Of a stretch of DNA of 25,073 nucleotides, positions 23,238 through 25,073 are shown piece by piece (the first letter of the stretch is position 1; the number at the start of each line of letters is the position of its first letter). The position numbers and the translations under genes were made by a program. The DNA comes from CAZOIA01 sp964579675 (GTDB lineage Bacteria; Planctomycetota; Phycisphaerae; UBA1845; PWPN01), in assembly GCA_964579675.1 (NCBI GenBank), contig CAZOIA010000073.1, positions 1-25,073 of the forward strand, in the 5' to 3' direction. The notes beneath the pieces were generated by a model. That model searched no databases. It was not told the DNA's origin and saw only the letters and a list, made by a program, of their open reading frames with translations.

Positions 23238-24521
23238 TCAAATAGGGCGGTAGGCCTGCCTGCGCCGGCGGAGGCGGGAGGTCTCGGGGGCTTCGGCGAT
23301 GCAGGTGCCCAGGATGCCGCAGGCCTTGGCGATGAGCTGCATCGTGGTGCCGTCGAGTTTCGCCGGCTCGCAGCCCACATCCGGCCAGCCGGCGTCGTCG
23401 GGCGTCAGCTTCTCCCAGTTGTAGAAGAGTCGTGCCCAGTCGCTGTTCAGCACTTCGTGCATCTGGCGGCTCGCGTGGCGCGGATACCAGTACACGTCGT
23501 GGTACAGCACGCTGGCGATGTAGGCCCAGGGGGCGAGCCAGGTTTTGAGGGACCATTCGAGGACGGTCTTGAGCCGGCCCCAGTAGATCCGGTGCTGCAT
23601 CCGGGAGGCGAAGGTCATCTTCTTGAACGGGCCTTCGAAGCGCCAGTTCTCCCCGGCCGCCTCGGCATCGCCGACGATCTCGATCTCGCCCGGGTCGCCG
23701 CAGCCCAGGCCCCGCTCGTGGGCGAGCCGGATGTACTTGATGTCCCGCAGCGGGTCGAACCCCATCAAGCTGGCCGCGACCGCGTCGATCGCCACCTGGT
23801 CCGCCGAGGCCAGCAGCACGTTCTTGATGTGCGGGACCATGCACCGCGGGCCGGGCCCGTCCCCGGCGAACGTCCCGTCCATCACCGCGAAGATGCCGGG
23901 ATGAATCCTCTTCTGGATCATCAGCAGATCGACGAGTGTCTCGTGGATCACCGGGTGGGTCCAGTGGCGATGCTCGTTCAGCAGGCCGCCGAAGGCGTTC
24001 TTCATCGCCCCGGTGGTCGTGGTGAAGACGTGCGTCTTGACGGTCGGCAAGTGGATGATGTTCTCGCCGATGAAGCGCTTCGGAATCGAGAAGCCCCCGG
24101 GATACACCTGGTTAAGGCAAAGGAACTGCCTGGTAAGGTCGCCGACCGCATCGCGGATGTTGATCCACTCCTGGCCTTCGTAGAGGTGCACGTTGCGAAG
24201 CCGGTGGGCCTGTACGACGTTGAGCTGCTTGTTCTCGCGTTCGCCCAGGTGGGCGTCGATCACCACGGTGCGGTTGTGGCAGGCGTGGATAAGGTCGGGA
24301 TCGAAGCCGTCGCGCTTCATGGCCCGGATCACGCCTTCGAGTTGCCAGGGGGTCGTGCTGCTGCCGGGGTAGAAGAAGTGCCAGGATATGTTGACCTTGA
24401 GGGCAGTGTCGGCGGCCGGGTCGAGCACTTCTCGATACCCGGCAAGGTTCATGACCCGGTGGTAATCCGCCAGCACGGTCGCGGGCTGCGTTCGCACGAC
24501 GGCTACTCTGGAACGACTCAT
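23238..24521 (-). CDS. DUF362-domain protein
   Basis: 427 residues from ATG 24521, which gives the family-like start MSRSRVAVVRTQP; the open frame to 24626 overlaps the receiver gene and is not needed. The core has the family pattern HLPTVKTHVFTTTTGAMKNAFGG (first part LPTVKTH, then TGAMKNAFGG) in the middle, followed by HPGIFAVMDGTFAGDGPGPR and SADQVAIDAVAASLMGFDP. DUF362 proteins are often fused to 4Fe-4S ferredoxin domains, but here no CxxCxxC cluster motif is seen, so it is the cluster-free form. Function is unknown. A C-terminal section of about 120 residues with aromatic-rich segments (WYPRHASRQMHEVL) is not typical of the core. It starts 10 bases after the receiver gene stop, so the two form an operon. 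No signal peptide is evident. Confidence 0.8.
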   Translation of the reverse strand: MSRSRVAVVRTQPATVLADYHRVMNLAGYREVLDPAADTALKVNISWHFFYPGSSTTPWQLEGVIRAMKRDGFDPDLIHACHNRTVVIDAHLGERENKQLNVVQAHRLRNVHLYEGQEWINIRDAVGDLTRQFLCLNQVYPGGFSIPKRFIGENIIHLPTVKTHVFTTTTGAMKNAFGGLLNEHRHWTHPVIHETLVDLLMIQKRIHPGIFAVMDGTFAGDGPGPRCMVPHIKNVLLASADQVAIDAVAASLMGFDPLRDIKYIRLAHERGLGCGDPGEIEIVGDAEAAGENWRFEGPFKKMTFASRMQHRIYWGRLKTVLEWSLKTWLAPWAYIASVLYHDVYWYPRHASRQMHEVLNSDWARLFYNWEKLTPDDAGWPDVGCEPAKLDGTTMQLIAKACGILGTCIAEAPETSRLRRRRQAYRPI

Positions 24522-24531
24522 TGGGGCATTA

Positions 24532-24921
24532 TCAGCCTTTGGCGAGCAACTCCTCAGCGGACTGGCGTAAGCGATCCATGCGGAACGGCTTGTTGATGAA
24601 GTCTTCAGCCCCGAAGACCTCCGCACACTCCATGTACCGCTTGCCCTTGTTCCCGGTAATCATGATGACATAGGGCTTGCTGCCGGGGGGCTTGCGGGCC
24701 TTGAGCTTCTCCAGGACGAGGAACCCGCTGCGGCGGGGAAGCATGCAGTCAAGAATCAGCAGGTCGGGCTTGTCCCTCAGGGCCAGATTCACCGCCGTGT
24801 TGCCGTCCGTGGCCGTCGCGATCTGAGCACCTGTATCCTTGAACATCTCCGCGATCGCGGTCAAGATGTCGGTGTCGTCATCGACAATCAGGATCGATTT
24901 GCCGTCATAAGGTTCGGCCAT
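24532..24921 (-). CDS. Stand-alone response regulator receiver (CheY-like) protein
   Basis: 129 residues consisting of one receiver domain and no output domain. Acidic residues Asp14-Asp15-Asp16, phospho-acceptor Asp58 (LLILDCMLPRRSGF), the conserved Thr in VIMITGNKG and Lys in FINKPF are all present. A short insertion GNKGKRYMECAEVFGAEDF before the lysine is of a form common in planctomycete receivers. Start is ATG 24921 with GGAGG at 24930-24934, 8 bases upstream; a longer start at 24942 would contain that site inside the coding region. It probably relays a signal by protein contact. Its cognate kinase is not adjacent. It is co-transcribed with the DUF362 gene. Bases 24922-25073 upstream hold no other recognisable gene. 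Confidence 0.92.
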   Translation of the reverse strand: MAEPYDGKSILIVDDDTDILTAIAEMFKDTGAQIATATDGNTAVNLALRDKPDLLILDCMLPRRSGFLVLEKLKARKPPGSKPYVIMITGNKGKRYMECAEVFGAEDFINKPFRMDRLRQSAEELLAKG

Positions 24922-24929
24922 ACACCTTT

Positions 24930-24934
24930 CCTCC
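24930..24934 (-). promoter_or_regulatory. Ribosome binding site that sets the receiver start
   Basis: GGAGG on the minus strand, 8 bases before the ATG at 24921. It rules out the earlier in-frame ATG at 24942. Confidence 0.8.
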
Positions 24935-25073
24935 GGGAGCAAATAGCGCCAGGTTGGCTTTCCAGATGCATCAGTATAGGCATCCTTCCGGGGTAATGCA
25001 ATGGCCCGGGCCCCTGAGGAGACCTTATGGGTGCGTGACAGTTCCGGCGGGGACCTTCGGGCGGAGAAGGGGA

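Overview
The window looks like a chromosomal segment of a GC-rich planctomycete, probably from a Phycisphaerae-like lineage and possibly a metagenome assembly. The basis is inference from gene content. There is a secreted arylsulfatase with the CCPTR active-site context common in Planctomycetota. There is a pseudopilin-like protein with a degenerate H-X9-DG-type C-terminus. Two secreted proteins end in the same Asp-rich, dockerin-like tail, and one of them carries thrombospondin type 3 calcium repeats. No rRNA, tRNA, CRISPR array, phage or insertion sequence was recognised.

Layout. Positions 1-351 hold the 3' end of a HEPN-domain gene cut by the window edge. A zincless Fpg/MutM-type DNA glycosylase lies convergent to it (419-1216, minus). 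A 650-base non-coding stretch (1217-1868) carries a heptamer repeat and a roughly 32-base tandem repeat array. A CPA1 sodium/proton antiporter (1869-3146) converges, with 3 bases between stops, on a membrane protein fused to a spermidine-synthase-like domain (3150-5681, minus). A divergent intergenic region with an 11-bp inverted repeat separates that gene from a plus-strand run: sulfatase (5913-7520), hybrid-free sensor histidine kinase (7629-9497), short-chain dehydrogenase (9604-10368) and heparinase II/III-like polysaccharide lyase (10406-12499). The dehydrogenase and lyase are nearly contiguous, and with the sulfatase they suggest breakdown of a sulfated, uronate-containing polysaccharide.

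From 12517 to 22043 everything is on the minus strand. Read in the direction of transcription there is a 1314-residue multidomain secreted protein with a metzincin-like HEXXHXXGXXD site, Kelch-like repeats, TSP3 repeats and a dockerin-like tail. Next comes a 545-residue secreted protein with the same kind of tail, then a pseudopilin-like protein, an NtrB-like histidine kinase and an NtrC-like sigma-54 activator. The last four are packed with gaps of 27, 13 and 0 bases, so they are probably one operon. A sensor/activator pair is thus co-transcribed with surface or secreted proteins.

Positions 22044-23237 form a 1.2-kb non-coding region rich in inverted repeats. The window closes with a small minus-strand operon of a stand-alone receiver protein and a DUF362 protein. 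Several starts were moved inward from the longest open frame because a Shine-Dalgarno sequence or a signal peptide fits better; these are stated per gene.
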